Part shown: positions 1 through 11,919 of the stretch, in pieces
How positions within the stretch are numbered: position 1 is the first letter of the stretch
Layout: each line of letters starts with the position of its first letter
Assembly (NCBI GenBank): GCA_015179045.1
Contig: WHUZ01000002.1
Span: forward strand, 1,426,001 to 1,490,000
DNA: 64,000 nt
Origin: Kalaharituber pfeilii
Lineage: Eukaryota; Ascomycota; Pezizomycetes; Pezizales; Pezizaceae
Direction of reading: 5' to 3'
Position numbers and translations under genes: made by a program
Notes under the pieces: generated by a model
The model's input: only the letters and a program-made list of their open reading frames with translations
Database searches by the model: none
Told to the model about the DNA's origin: nothing

Positions 1-555
1 AGCTTGTATGTATATACCGCAAGTAGGCCAGTGGCAAGTACTAATAGTTCGATTCGGGTTTACGTTCGAAAGTAGTCCGCACATGGTAGATATCTTATGG
101 ATGAAAACGGATTATAGGTACAAAGCCTCTTATCCAGGCAGCCTTGCCCAAGTAGTATCGTAATGGGCTCTCTCGCGATTGGTTTCTGTCTTCGTTCTCG
201 CGTTTACAAGCTACCGGTACATACATCTACAGTTGTTAAGCCAGAGTACGTTTACCGTCCGGAGCACACTCTGCCCTCTAGGTACCTATCCTGTTGAAGT
301 ATAACATCATAATGGGGCAACTTGATAAAAGGGCAGCCAGGCAGCAAAGATAACTTGGCCCTTTTGTAACTAGTATCAGCCAAGAGCGCTGGGGAAGGTA
401 ACTCATATGATAACGCCTGGGACGAGGCTAGATAGCTAGTTTAGTCTCGATTCGTCATGGTTGGAGTCTCGAGCTGATTCCTGTATATACAAGAATACTG
501 TAGGGCATAGATAGTCACGTTACATGTTAGTCATAAATCACTAGCCCCAGTTAAG
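1..555. other. Intergenic, nothing recognised
   Basis: No reading frame, tRNA or repeat that I can support. Composition is mixed and typical of the repeat-rich spacers in this window. Confidence 0.5.
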
Positions 556-830
556 AATAATTCAGCACATAAAAGGTGGTTGAGTGTAAATTGCATAGAT
601 TGTTATTTAAACACAGCGGCATAAACGCAGAGTGTTAGTAGACATCCTGGGAATTGAATTCTGCACCAGAGATGCAGTTGAGGGTAAATTAGATAATGTA
701 TGAATAAAGTTCCAGTAGTGGAGAGGCGTTTGAGCGTAACTCACACCATGCGAGTTGAATTGCGTAGCACTGAGGTACTCGTACAGGACTCCGAGCGGCC
801 AGTAACGCACCGGCCAGGCCACCGTCATTC
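556..830 (+). repeat. Degenerate ~52-bp tandem repeat, locus A
   Basis: Several diverged units of about 52 bp carry the alternating blocks GCAGTTGAGGGTAAATT and GAGTTGAATTCCGCA, spaced regularly. The same unit recurs inverted at 8240-8470 and direct at 19855-20105, so this is a dispersed family and not a local microsatellite. The small open frame over it (607-828, minus) looks like a by-product of the repeat. Confidence 0.7.
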
Positions 831-892
831 ATTTAAATAAGAATTACGAATTACCCCGGTTCCAACTCCAAAGTGTCATTGCTAGAATTCCT

Positions 893-1045
893 ATGCGGCC
901 GAGCCAAGGCAGAGGCCGGAAATAATAGTTTGGATACGAGAACAGAATTCCTAAGTCCCGAGAGATCATCACTTGACCGGAGCATTATAGTCAATCGTAT
1001 CGAATAAGAACACACCCCTCTTCCCGACTCGACAAGAGAATCTTT
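893..1045 (-). repeat. SINE-like dispersed repeat, copy 1
   Basis: Two parts are seen. Positions 893-947 hold a block (GCCAAGGCAGAGGCC, then AATAATAGTTTGG) that recurs near 41012-41060 and, inverted, at 57385-57425. Positions 945-1045 match 11945-12065, sharing GAGAGATCATCAC-like and CCGGAGCAT blocks and a gattct..gagtcggg stretch. The 11.9-kb copy continues into a tRNA-like B box, so a tRNA-derived SINE family is inferred. Confidence 0.5.
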
Positions 1046-1051
1046 AAAAAT

Positions 1052-1345
1052 TTGATAGCTCCACCTCTTGAACCCATCCCACTGTCCTGCTCACCTTCCC
1101 CCTACATTTGCCCCACATTTCCCCCACATTTCTCCCCACTCCCACCCACTTCCCCCCTCACCGTCCCATCGCACCGCCCTCCGACAACCACTTCAGCGGC
1201 CCCTCCAACGGCTCCTCCAATGACCCATCCGATGACCCTTTCAGTGGCTTCTCCGCCTCCCGTCCCACTGCCCCTTCTGCAGTTGCTCCAGCAGCCACTC
1301 CGACGGCCGCTTCAGCAGCTCCAATGGCATCTTTCTTGCAGTCAA
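1052..1345 (+). repeat. Pyrimidine-rich low-complexity tract
   Basis: A C-rich stretch begins with CCCCACATTT-type repeats (1100-1160) and continues with an imperfect ~15-nt periodicity (1170-1340) of CCTCC, CCACT and GCTCC steps. It opens three overlapping Pro/Ser/Ala-rich frames on both strands, which is what biased composition gives. No gene is supported. Confidence 0.5.
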
Positions 1346-2300
1346 TTAATTGACACAGGGGCATAAATTTCCACGAGAGCACACCGGAGCTTTAGACGGG
1401 ACTAAGTCCATAATATGGTCGACGGGGGAATACCTGGCTGCTTTGGGCGTGAATTCCTCTTCTTCATGAGCCACCCCTCTGATAATACCCAATAATGAAG
1501 CTACATCCTCCGAGTTTGTTTCAAAACAGAATGTTCTCTCTAGTCTAGTTCCAATGACGTTCCGGATAAGATATCTGGATTTGGCTATTTCCCACTCATG
1601 TCTTTCTAGGCCAGTTCCAAATTCAACTAAGTAGCCCACATTAGTTCTTCCTTATTTTACGAACATAAATTCATATGATAATGAAAATTCATAATATAAT
1701 GAGAACTCACCTGATTGGCGTTATAAAACCGTGTCCTCATCCCGCGAGTCTCTCCTCCTTCCTATCATGCGGCGTTCTAATCCTCGCTCCGCCACTTCCC
1801 GCACCTGATCTCAGCCTCAGGGATAGGGAGTTCGAGGACAGGGAATTCTAGGCTTGTCGATCTACTATAGTTGCTGGAGGTTTTCGTATGTGACGGAGCA
1901 ACACCTGAGCCAGCATCAGTGGTACTGCTAATTACACTAGTTACAGTGTTGTATCCCGCTCCCAGAATTGAAGTTATACCACTTCGCCCACAAGGCCCTA
2001 TGGAGAGGGAACAGTGCTGGCCAGTGTTGGATAGGCGTTGGAGTGCTGTGCCGAGACTAGAATGAGGACAAGCAGAGAGCAATGCGTTAATCCAAGTGAG
2101 CGGAGGTCTTCCTTCTCTTCAGATAGTGTGATGTGTTTGATTGAATGGGTGAGAAGTAGGTGAAGGTGTATGGGCAATTGGTCGATTGGTTCCATCTGGC
2201 CAATTCTGCTATGTGTGTATTAGAAAAGTTCTAGATGTAAAGAATATGCCTTTGTACCTGACCAATGCACTTCCTCACTTCCACTCCCAACCCGGTTTCA
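1346..2300. other. Spacer with unrecognised short frames
   Basis: Short frames at 1346-1639 (minus) and 1777-2082 (minus) have no recognisable domain. They sit next to a decayed copia element and may be further TE relics. I cannot assign a function. Confidence 0.4.
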
Positions 2301-4945
2301 AGGAAATTCATGCTTTACCGCCAACCCATTCAGTAACATGAAACTCAATACACATTCCTTATTATACGCACCCCTTGACTTGCTCTCCGGCTTCACAGTC
2401 CTTATACCCTCCACACTCCCTCCATTCCTAGCCCTGTCTCTTGCCCCTCTCTCCTCAGAGGCAAAAGGTAATATACCTACCAAGACATGCCTATCCTGTG
2501 CACAAGGAAAAAGCACAAACCGGCCGCTCTAAAACAGACAATTCAAATTCGAGCCCGCATTCCGCTAGAGGCATACCATGCGGACCTGGTAGGGCCTCCA
2601 AAGCCTATCGCTAGGGAAGGGAAGGAATACGCACTGTTAGTTACGGATGACTACAGCCGCTACGTCGCCGGAGCTCTCTTAAGAGCAAAATCTGAGACCG
2701 GCGATGCCCTGATAAATTTCGACAGGCGAGAAACGATAAGCACATTCCAGATTAAGGCAATCAGGGCCAACTAGGGAGGAGAATTCAGAAACAAGACCCT
2801 CGAGGCCGAACTATGTCAAAGAGGAGTAGTGTTGAAGGAGACCGTTCCCCGTCATAGCGAGACTAACACCGTAGCTGAAAGAACCAACTGGATCATAAGG
2901 AGTGAATGCTAAAAAAACCCCTGTGGGGAGGTGCATTTTGATAGGCAATCTATACCCAAAACTGGCTCCCGTACAGAACCACAGGACAAGAACCCGTAGT
3001 CAGAATCAAGCCCAAAGCAGTTATTCTGGAAGAACGATCAGCTCTCAGACCATTCGGACAGCAAGTAGCTATACACAACTATGTGGTAGCCTCAAAGCTA
3101 GCCCCAAGAGCGACATTCGGATGAAGCATAGGGTACACACATACCTACGGGATGTACGGTGTTCACCGACAGCCGAGCTATTGTAGTAGCTAAGGATCCA
3201 CACCCTATCATCGAAGATGAAGAGGAAGATGAAGGAATACCTATTGAATCTCAGAACCTCGACGAAGGCGACCCAGCTGAGGAAGAGGAAGAATTCACTT
3301 AACCACCTAGGACGCCGTCCCCGAGTCGAGCTAAAATGCCTCCTCAAACCGAGAAGCCCGAAGCAACAGCACCAAAAAAGGGATTATGAAAGGTCTAGCC
3401 ACCGAAACCAGTGACCCCATTTACCTACCAAGCAATTTCCAGTGCCTCCCTCGAAGATGCAGGAGATGCGGGTCTACTTAGGAAATTTAGCCAAGAATGC
3501 AAGAATCTCGGAAAGGGATCGAATCAAGAAAATACCGTGAAGGCCAGCGACGAGTCCTAGTAGTCGGCGCTGATGAGACCATCCCACTGAGGAACAAGTC
3601 GAGAATCGAGCTGACAGAGAAGAATGGGCCAAAGCCAGAAATGCTGAGAGGGAACAGCTCAGCAAGTATGGGGTATACACTGTGGTTAACACCTTACCAG
3701 ACGGCGTGAAATCTGTTTACACAAAATAGGTCTATATAATCAAAAGAACCCAGATGGTAGTATTAATAAGTACAAAGCCCCGAAGGTAGGGAGTGGGTTC
3801 TCATAAGAAAAAGGTGTAAACTACGATAAGACCTATGCCCAGATGGTTAGGCCAAAAACTTGGCGAATAATGACAGCAATTGCTCTGCACCGAGGATAGA
3901 AGTTATGGTAGCTGCATATCTTCAAGCCCCAATCGAGTATGAGGTCTACGTTAACCGACAAAGATGAAACAGAGAGAACTGAGCATTGGAAGCTTTACAA
4001 AGCCCTGTATGGACTCAAGCAAGCTGGGCACTAATGCAACAAGATGCTGATCAGATTACTATTAAAAATGCCGAACTTTACACCTGCATAAGCGATGAAG
4101 GATGTTTCGTTAATCACAACAAAGACCAAATTATGGCAGAACATGTTGACGGCCTACTTGGAATCGTGGCTACGGAAAAGGAGCTAGATATAACCAAACA
4201 GGTGCTCGAAGAATGGGTGGAGCTTGAACGAAAAGATAAACCTGAAAACTTGATGGGAATGGAATGGACCTGGGATACTGGAAAAGTAGTATTAACTCAG
4301 ACTTGACTCATAGAACAAACTGCCGCCTCGCATGTGATTTATGGAAGCGAGGATCTGTACCACTAGAATCCAGGCCCTACGCCGAAAACCTCAAACACGA
4401 ACGAACCGATCCCCGAAAACAGAAACTACGTGGAAGCCTGCTCTATATCATTCGGATGACATAAATGGACATCAGCCTCACAGTAAACCTATTGGGGAGG
4501 AGAGCGCAGAACCCGAATTAAGACAACTGGAGAACAGCAGTCCACTTATTGAAATACTTGTCCTCGACGAAGTACGAAGAGATCATTATATGAGCTCCCA
4601 ACCGAATTCCGAGTCGAGGTCATAACAAACGCTTCATATCCAGGAAAAAAGGCCAAGGCAATTGTAGGAACAGTAGTGCGAATTGGAGGACAAGTCATTT
4701 TCTGGTACACCAGGCGACAGGTGATAACAACCACGGAAAATTCGGAAGCAAAAGTATGTCGCGGCAGCCGAAGAATCAAAGGACGTAGCATGGGTACGCC
4801 AACTTCTTGAAGAATAGGAAATAACCTCGATCCCCATATTGAAGAAGGTCCTATAAGAATGGAAGGCCTAGATTGGGATATCAACTGGGACGAATGCTTG
4901 AGATGCTTGGATACACTGAAGAGGCAATAAGGCACATCGAGATGG
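2300..4945 (+). mobile_element. Decayed Ty1/copia retrotransposon (pol remnants)
   Basis: Pol domains appear in order but in shifting frames with stops. At 2485-2530 there is a pre-integrase zinc-like motif (CLSCAQGK). At 2560-2900 lies the integrase core: HADLVGPP, DDYSRYV, a GGEFRN block directly after an in-frame TAG, and SETNTVAERTN. At 3985-4300 are reverse-transcriptase pieces including ALYGLKQA and an EHVDGLLGI stretch. At 4610-4815 is an RNase H end with ITNASYPG and a VAWVRQLLEE-like C-terminus once frames are shifted. This order (integrase before RT) is diagnostic of copia. Multiple stops and frameshifts make it non-functional. I did not find LTRs, so the ends are approximate. It is a genomic fossil. 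Confidence 0.85.
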
Positions 4946-5063
4946 CGTTCAGAGTTGAGGAGGGTATAAGACTATAGAATTCTGCACCCCTATTCGAGCA
5001 ACAGTCTACACCCAATAATGTAGCCAAAAGCTGGTATTACCTATTAGAGCCAGTATTCTTAGT

Positions 5064-5098
5064 CAGCCGTTCCAATACTTTTTGGACCAGCGAGTAGT
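5064..5098 (-). repeat. Tc1/mariner-like terminal sequence
   Basis: The minus-strand read is TACTCGCTGG, then AAAAAGTATTGGAACGGC. This matches the terminal repeats of the palindromic elements at 40156-40271 and 44187-44303. Only one end is present here. Confidence 0.55.
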
Positions 5099-5164
5099 AT
5101 GTTCATGGCACAGCACTGTACTAGATGTGAGGATGGTGGTCTTGAATGGGTAAAGATAGTTGTC

Positions 5165-5310
5165 AAAACAGGGTGAAACGACCGTCAAAATGGCTACCGA
5201 AATGACCATCAAAAAAGATTGCTGAAATGGCTGCCAAAACGGCTGCTGCATGGCTATTGAAATCGCTGTCAGCACGGGTATAAAAATTGTGAAAATGCCT
5301 ACCGAAATAG
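5165..5310 (+). repeat. 12-15-nt degenerate minisatellite
   Basis: Diverged repeats of a GCTGCCGAAATG-like unit: gctaccgaaatg, gctgccaaaacg, gctattgaaatc and others. The array lies between two Tc1-like ends. Frames across it are not meaningful. Confidence 0.55.
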
Positions 5311-5437
5311 AATCCAAAACAGCAGGTCGAGCAAGCAGCCGTGACGGCAGTGGATTGGACTGCTTGCTGCTCTCGCTACCCAATCCAGAAGTATACTAGT
5401 ACATACAAGATATTGCATATGTAGCGCACTTTATGCA

Positions 5438-5475
5438 TTCAACAGGTGTTCCAATACTTTTGAATTGACCTAGTA
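5438..5475 (-). repeat. Tc1/mariner-like end truncating csn2 fragment
   Basis: On the minus strand a TACTAGGTCAATTC block followed by AAAAGTATTGGAACACC starts exactly where similarity to COP9 subunit 2 stops. AAAGTATTGGAACA is the shared core of the Tc1-like ends in this window. A TA dinucleotide sits at the boundary, as expected for this superfamily. Confidence 0.6.
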
Positions 5476-5626
5476 CCAGTCACCTTCTCAAGATTGCTCT
5501 GCTTCTTCTGCTTCGCGTTATAGTACTTGTTTTCAACGTCGACATCTGGCGACTCCTCTTCCTCATCATATTCGTAGTTAAAGTCACACCCCTGGTCGGA
5601 CTCTTGGTAAAGCCATCGTCAGACAT
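5476..5626 (-). pseudogene. COP9 signalosome subunit 2 N-terminal fragment
   Basis: From the ATG at 5626 (minus) the read starts MSDDGFT. After a one-base frame change it continues ESDQGCDFNYEYDEEEE and then DVDVENKYYNAKQ. The acidic start followed by ENKYYNAK is the conserved N-terminus of CSN2/CsnB. The frame change is repaired if CC near 5605 were CCC. Similarity ends at a Tc1-like terminal sequence at 5475 and no other CSN2 piece is in the window. It is therefore either a truncated duplicate or a gene cut by transposition. It is divergent to CWC25 with a 368-bp shared upstream region. Confidence 0.7.
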
Positions 5627-5994
5627 AGCTACGGGTCCTGCGTTGGACGGCTGCGGGTTAAAATCTCGATCAGAAGACAGGCGTTCGAGATCGACTGTTC
5701 GTGGGCATATGGATATATAGCAAAAAGAGGCTGCGACTTTAGCTATTAGGCTAGGCGCTACATCTGCCGGGAAACTGCCGATTGGCCGCCACGCTGCGCA
5801 CGGCTTTTAGCGCCTTGGGGTCTTGACATACACCGCCACCGCGACGACTTGTTACAAGCCTTAACATCAACATCGATTGTGCTCGCTTCTTTCTTCTGCG
5901 AAGTTCACGCAGCTTCACAAACTTACTTCAAGAACAGGACCGTGGTCACGGCCGTTGCGAAAATATTTACGCAGGAACACAATAAGCAGTCAAG

Positions 5995-7341
5995 ATGGGT
6001 GGTGTAAGTCTCCTTAGCCCCTGAAAGCTCACGTTCAATGTCTAATGCGAATCTTTCCAGGATCTTAATTTGAAGAAAAGCTGGCATCCACACTTGCTGA
6101 AAAACCAGCAGCGAGTATGGGAGGAGGAACAAAAGGCACTCGAGGAGCGCAAGAAGACCGCACAGATGTTAAAGGAGAGGGCAGAGGAGCGACAGATGGA
6201 AGATCTGCGGAAAATACACGAGCAAGCCGGTGGAGCCAAAGTAGTCGACAAGGTACACTGGATGTACGCTGGCCCTTCAAGTGGCGAGGCGGGTACAACA
6301 GAGGAGAAGGAGGCATATCTGCTTGGAAGGCGGCGGATTGACCATTTGCTTGCCAAGGGGAATGAAAAAGAGATGCTGTCAAAACAAGCTAATGAGTCTT
6401 CATTCATGCTAGCTCAAAATGCCAACAGTGCTAGGGATCTCGCGTCAAAAATTAGGGAAGACCCACTACTAGCTATAAAGAAACAAGAACAGGCAGCATA
6501 TGAAGCGCTCATGAGGGATCCCACTAGGAGGAAGAAGTTACTTGGTTTAACAGAGGATAAGTCAAGGAGGAAGAAAGATGGGGATCGCAAATCTTGTCAT
6601 GGGCGGGATGAGCATTCACGAAGTGAGAAGCATCGCAGCGGTAGGCACAGGGATCGAAGCAGGAGCCGGAGTGTGAGCAAGGAGAGGCATCACCGGAGTA
6701 GAAGGCATCATGAACATAGAAGGATATCAGAATCTCGATCAAGGTCAAGGTCAAGGTCACCTAGTCGGAGGTATCCAGAGCGCTCACGCTCAGTGCAAAG
6801 GCGAAACAACGATAGAGATCGATCATATAGGAGAAGGTCACCATCGCCAATATCGCCGCGAAGGGATCGGAGCTGGTCCCCACAAAAAAATTGGCGAAAA
6901 CGGTCTCCTGAGATTCTAAATGGTGCCGGAAGGCATCCTTCACCTGTATATGAGCCGAGCTCTATGGGACGCTCCTCGCATGGTAATTTTGTGAACGGTG
7001 ACAGAAATAGGCATTCTCCTCGGTACAATGGCTTATATCGCTGTAATGATGTCAAAGACCAAAATTCTGCAACAGATGGAGAAGCTGAAAGGGCCAAGAA
7101 GCTCGCGGCCATGCAAGCAGCTGCTGAGGAACTGAATACTGATAGGCAAAAGCGGCTTTCTGAGCTCGCAGAGAAAGAAAAAGCAGAATTAGAAGCGGAA
7201 GAAGAGGCACGCAAACGCAGTAGCAGATACGGTGGAAAAGGAGAGTTCATGACAGCGCTGAACCGTAAGGCTGTCGATATGGACCTCGGTGAGCGGGTTC
7301 GCCGGGGTAAGGGCACTCTTGTCCGAGACCGTGGGGAATAA
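5995..7341 (+). CDS. CWC25: Pre-mRNA splicing factor Cwc25
   Basis: Two exons, 5995-6003 and 6061-7341, giving about 429 aa. The first exon codes only Met-Gly-Gly before a 57-nt GTAAGT..CAG intron. Joining it gives [19 protein letters not shown], the signature start of Cwc25, so this start is firm although an internal ATG exists at 6070. The Cir_N domain covers roughly residues 10-46 ([17 protein letters not shown]). A conserved WMY segment ([13 protein letters not shown]) follows at about residue 88. Residues ~190-290 form an Arg/Ser- and Arg/His-rich RS domain, and the C-terminal third is a charged coiled-coil-like region. The family joins the activated spliceosome and promotes the first transesterification after Prp2 remodelling. 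Nuclear. Confidence 0.95.
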
Positions 7342-8239
7342 GGCATTGAACTATCTCTGCAGCGGCGCATGTATTTTTACTGTTATCACCATTATCATGC
7401 TTTTAGGTTGTACTTGCTGAAGGCATATAAATTCAGGTGTTACCCAGGCGGCGTTGTTGGGATAGTAATAGGTTAAGGCTTAATATAGACTCGCGATGGA
7501 ACGGGACTCCTAACGATCCAACTTGACGATATCTTTTTTTTTTTTCCCCGTCTACTTAACTATCTAGTGTTTTATATTCTATGGTCTCTATCTGAGTTTG
7601 GAAGGGTAATAGTAGTAAACATTTGCGCATCTTTAGAGACTGTACAATAATTTGGGGATTCATATGGTTTAACCTATTTCTTTATCCAAAGCCACGCATT
7701 GCTAATTTTTCTTTCATAAACCCTATGATAGTAGGCATTTAAAATCTTGCACTATACAATTTTCGGCAAATGACATCATATAGCTTAACGAATGGCCACT
7801 AACGCCAGGTTAGCCTTCTGTTCGGGAAAAACGTTCTTCCGTGCATAATGGCACATACAGAGTACTAGTATTCCTTAGGGCGGGACACCCAGGAATCGAA
7901 GCGCCACAGAGCTCAGAATACCGCCCCCTTGTGGCTACATTTGAAATTGCTGGTGCGCCCTCCAACAAAACGTGCAATCTGGGCGCATGTGCAGTGTATC
8001 ATCTCAACCATATGTTCACGAACTTTTACGGTACGACGGTGGGGCGGGAAAGTGGGGGCGGGAAGGTGGAGGTAAAGTCTGAAAGTAAATAAGATGGACA
8101 ATTCTAGTGAAATCAGGGCAACCCGTTTTCAATTTTTTGGCTCTTTTTTCCCTTGGGGTACAATGGCCTGTAACTACTACTAGTAGTTGCAATACCTCCC
8201 GACGTTCAATCCCCTCTCCGTAGCACAATTCAACTCGCT
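7342..8239. other. CWC25 3' flank and spacer
   Basis: AT-rich 3' flank with a poly-T run (about 7532-7545). A small frame at 7841-8092 has no recognisable domain. No gene supported. Confidence 0.5.
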
Positions 8240-8470
8240 CGCCGTGTAACTTTCCTCAACAGCCTCTTCACCGCTGAATTCAACTCGTGTACAGTGAAAT
8301 TTACCCTTACCTGCATCGCTGCCGCTGAACTCAATCCATACACTGTCTACTTTACCCTCAACTGCATCCCTGCTGTGGAATTCTACACGCTTTGCAGCTT
8401 ACCCTCATCTATCCTGTTGCCACAAAGTGAACTCACACGCAATGTAATATACACTCAACTGGCGCTGACT
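8240..8470 (-). repeat. Degenerate ~52-bp tandem repeat, locus B
   Basis: About four units of ~50-52 bp, inverted relative to loci A and C. Each carries TTTACCCTCAACTGCAT-type and GAATTCAACTC-type blocks, for example near 8276, 8328, 8380 and 8430. Unit-to-unit identity is low, so the array is old. Confidence 0.7.
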
Positions 8471-8482
8471 AACTCATGAATA

Positions 8483-8713
8483 TCTAAAAGGCTACGTGAT
8501 CTATATGTTGCGCCGGAACTGCACCTGGCTACCGATCTTGACCGGGCACCAGCTTCCGGCATTGGCGGATACTCCCTCAAGGATTTCACTCTTAAGTCAT
8601 TCAAAGTAATAACTTGTTTTTTGCCACATTTTGTATTCTCGCTCTCGTCTCTCTTTTTTCATTTTTTTGTTAGGCAATCAAAAAGTCATTCGAGCTAGCT
8701 GAACCAATTACAT
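8483..8713 (+). pseudogene. Orphan two-exon C-terminal coding fragment
   Basis: An open stretch without a start reads LYVAPELHLATDLDRAPASG and GGYSLKDFTLKSFK up to 8605. It can be spliced across a 68-nt GTAATA..TTAG intron (8606-8673) to AIKKSFELAEPIT and a TGA. Phase is kept and the residues look coding. I do not recognise the family. It begins right after tandem-repeat locus B, so it may be the surviving 3' end of a gene replaced upstream. It could also be chance. Confidence 0.3.
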
Positions 8714-8937
8714 GAGCATGCCAAGACCCTCTCGCTCCACCATTATGTGCTGCTCGTGCCCAAGTCGCGGAGCACTCATGACCATCATTACTTAATTTTC
8801 CAAACACAACATCGGTCATTGTCAATCAAGATTCAGTTGGCTTCTAACAATTGAGTTGTATCAGGACGTACGAAAGCTGTGGGTTGAAGAAGATAGCGAT
8901 CTTCCAAACCAAATTGACAGGTTCAGCTCACTTGAGG

Positions 8938-11464
8938 ATGTCAGAATTGCTAGCAGATTTGCTCATAACGGTTCTCTTTGGAACTCAGGCAAGCTTCACT
9001 CATCCTGGAGTAATTCTTCCAGACAAGGAATCACTATGCGATAATGAGCTGAAAGCAATCGTGCTCAAGAGTCAAAGGGATAAGGAATCTCGGTATGCAG
9101 CTCTGATGACAGGGTCAGTATCTAAGATGCCCATGGTGTGCTAATTACAGTGTTGTAGAGAAGTGCTAGGCTACTCACTGCGAGTATGGCGGGCTCTTAC
9201 TTCGACATTACGAAGCGGGAATGAACAGCTTATGGAAAATAAACACCATTTACTATCCAAGGTTTTAGATCTTACTTCACTAGGCAGAAATCTGTTGGTA
9301 GCAAAGGAGAAGGCCCAGGATCTAGCTGCGTATGTATTTCTGACAGTATAATGTAAATGGGCTATGACTAACAATCCAATTGTGATGAGTATTTAGAGAG
9401 GAGGGTTTTGAAGCTGAAATACGGAAATTGATAGAAATATGCGTAGAGAAGGCAACCAAGCCAATAAGTCCAACTCTGGACAAGGGGCATCATGAGAAGG
9501 AAATGAAGGTCAAGCAAGGATGTATGCTTCTCTACTCCGGTGAATCACCTAGATACTGACTAAGAACTAGATAAAAGGGTATTGATAACGGCCCTACAAT
9601 TCTTGAACAATCTGATTAGCGGAAATGAAACACGAAAAGTTCATCTATGGATGCATCTTTTTGTGTCTCCTCCCGGTCATCGAAGCAATTCAGAGGATGG
9701 CGAGGACCAGAAAGGTGAGAAAACTGTAGCAGGAGAACCCAGCGAGCCCTCGACAGCAACTACACCATTGGCAAATCAGCAAGAGAAGGAAGCAATCAAG
9801 CAAGCTGCAAAGCAACAAGCTGAATCAGCATCAATACAAGAGTCTCTCATCACTTCTCTACCGACAGGTTTCTACAGCGGGTTTGCTTCGCTTGCGAACT
9901 CGTTCAACTACATCTACTACAATCCGGGGCTCCTAACTGATGTTCCAAGGATACTTGGGCCTTCTGAGATTGAGGCCCTACCAATGATCGTGCAAACGGG
10001 AATATCACCGCTAGAAGGCTCAGATCAGGATATGCAAAGCGTTAGATGTAATATACTTCTAGCACAAGAGACCGGACGGGCATTACTGCAGGAGCTTTTG
10101 GTTTTCCTTGGGGCTTGGGAGGTGGAAGAACATGATTTCTGCTATAAAATGATGTAAGTAGTACCTCCTGGTTATAGTTGATTAGCGCTAACTTTGTTGT
10201 TGAGGCAATCAATAATAGAAGCAATCCTGCTCAACGGCCTTGTCCCATTCGCATATGAGGCTTTTAAGGAGTAAGTCGCTCAGGCAATACCCCTTTCTCA
10301 TAAAGGATGAAATCTGAGTACAATAGTGATAAGGATATAATAACTCCTGCCCAATGTGTTCTCCTCAAGCTCCTAGTTTCCATTTACAGATCCCCACTTC
10401 CATCAGCGAATAACGGTGAACCTCTGAAGACATCTAAGGTTATTCCTTCAATGACATTCATCCCACTACGGCTTGGAAATCAGCGATTAGTTTCTTCCAA
10501 ATTTACATTTCCATCATCAAGCAAGTCTCATGATCAAAAAGGCCAAGCAGGCAAGGCACCAGTAACAACTCCCTTACCATACCCCGCAATTCTTGATACA
10601 TCAATAGCTGCCTATCTTATTCATGTATTCAGAAAGGACGTTCTTCCAAATATCCGACGAATAATACTACAGCAAGGTGCGATCAAAAACGGGGAACTGA
10701 AAAGGGAAAACTTTGAATGGAGTCTGTGGGACTTAGATCGTGTTTATGAAGGACTATATCAGTTCATGGAGATGCTCGTTGTCTTTGCTGAAGACGAGGA
10801 AGCAAAGAAAATAATGCTTGCAGATGTCCAGACTGATAAGGAAGGAGGGTTAGTAGGAGAATTGGTGGGATTTTTGGTGGAGATGGATCGGATTATACCT
10901 CGGTATCTTTCGACAAAGCCACAACCACAACCGGCGCAGAACCCACCACCACCACCTGAGAATACAAAGCCAGGTGTGGGGATTGTGGAACGCCCTTACG
11001 ACACCTTTCCTGACTCAGATCATCATCACCAAGATGACGACACAACATCATTGTCAGAAATCTATGATGCGGAGGGTGATGAGGAGGAAGGCGATGCAAC
11101 TTTAACTGAACCTGAAGAGTTCACATGGCCGCATATGAAGAAGTTTGCAGTGCTGCTACTATCGAATCTTGCTTGGAAAAATAATGATGTCAAGGACTTG
11201 GTGCGAGAGAAGGGCGGCCTCCATGCTGTCCTCAATCAATGCATGATTGATGATGACAATCCATATATTCGAGAATATGCAATTCTATGTATCAGAAATC
11301 TACTGGAGGGAAATCTAAAGAACCAAAAAGAGATCGGTGAATTGGAGGTGAAAGAGGTGGTGAAATCAGACGCTTTGATAAATGCAGGCTATGAGACCTA
11401 TGTGGATGACAAAGGGAAGGTTACATTGAAAAAAGCTGGAACAGCTCAAAGCGCATTGAAATAG
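8938..11464 (+). CDS. CTR86: Ataxin-10 / Ctr86 family protein
   Basis: Proposed exons: 8938-9113, 9159-9329, 9397-9521, 9571-10153, 10205-10270, 10327-11464. All five junctions keep frame and total about 752 aa. The C-terminus is the ataxin-10 domain (~residues 650-740): FAVLLLSNLAWKNNDVKDLV, then NQCMIDDDNPYIREYAILC and IRNLLEGN. Armadillo-like helices precede it (CYKMMQSIIEAILLNGLVPF). An acidic, Pro-rich disordered insert lies at about residues 560-620. The yeast homologue is Ctr86; the vertebrate homologue binds signalling partners and acts in cytokinesis and neurite growth. The 5' end is uncertain: 8856-9044 is open in a second frame (DVRKLWVEEDSDLPNQIDRF), so an extra upstream exon or frameshift is possible. 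The ATG at 8938 is the first in the frame that joins exon 2. Confidence 0.8.
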
Positions 11465-11919
11465 ACTGGTTCTGCGTAGCGCTATCTTGGTACCATCTAA
11501 GGGGAAAGGTTTATTTCTGATAGTTAGGCATTTTTGTTTCGATTGCTGGTTCAAGGAGAATTATTGCATATAAATCTATGATCTCATAACACCTTGTCCT
11601 AATGAATGCAACTACTGGCAGGTTAACTGGAACATCAATCGTTGTACACTACTACCACTCAGTTTCCATTCATTAAAGACAGTCCAATGGCCGTTAAGCT
11701 GAATTTAATTCCAAAGAAAAATATACGCCGTGGAACCATTGTGGTTCATCCTGAAGTACTGGCTCTACTTCTCAACGCCCTCTTCCTTAATCCTTTATTC
11801 ACGTCTGCGTCCTATACTCTACATCCCATACTTTTGCACCGCTTCCCTTTACTAACAGCTGCAGCAGCATCTCGTATCCCCCTCACTGTAATTTAAGAAT
11901 TAAAAAGCAATATTTAGAA

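Noticed and set aside
1052..1366. Pro/Ser-rich ORF as a gene
   Set aside because: Three overlapping frames on both strands are open because of C-rich composition; no start context or domain.
2300..4945. Intact or active copia element, or RIP signature
   Set aside because: Stops and frameshifts throughout and no LTRs found; base composition is not strongly AT-shifted, so RIP cannot be claimed by eye.
6117..7370. Additional ORFs overlapping CWC25 (for example 220 codons on minus)
   Set aside because: Antisense and off-frame shadows of the RS-rich coding sequence.
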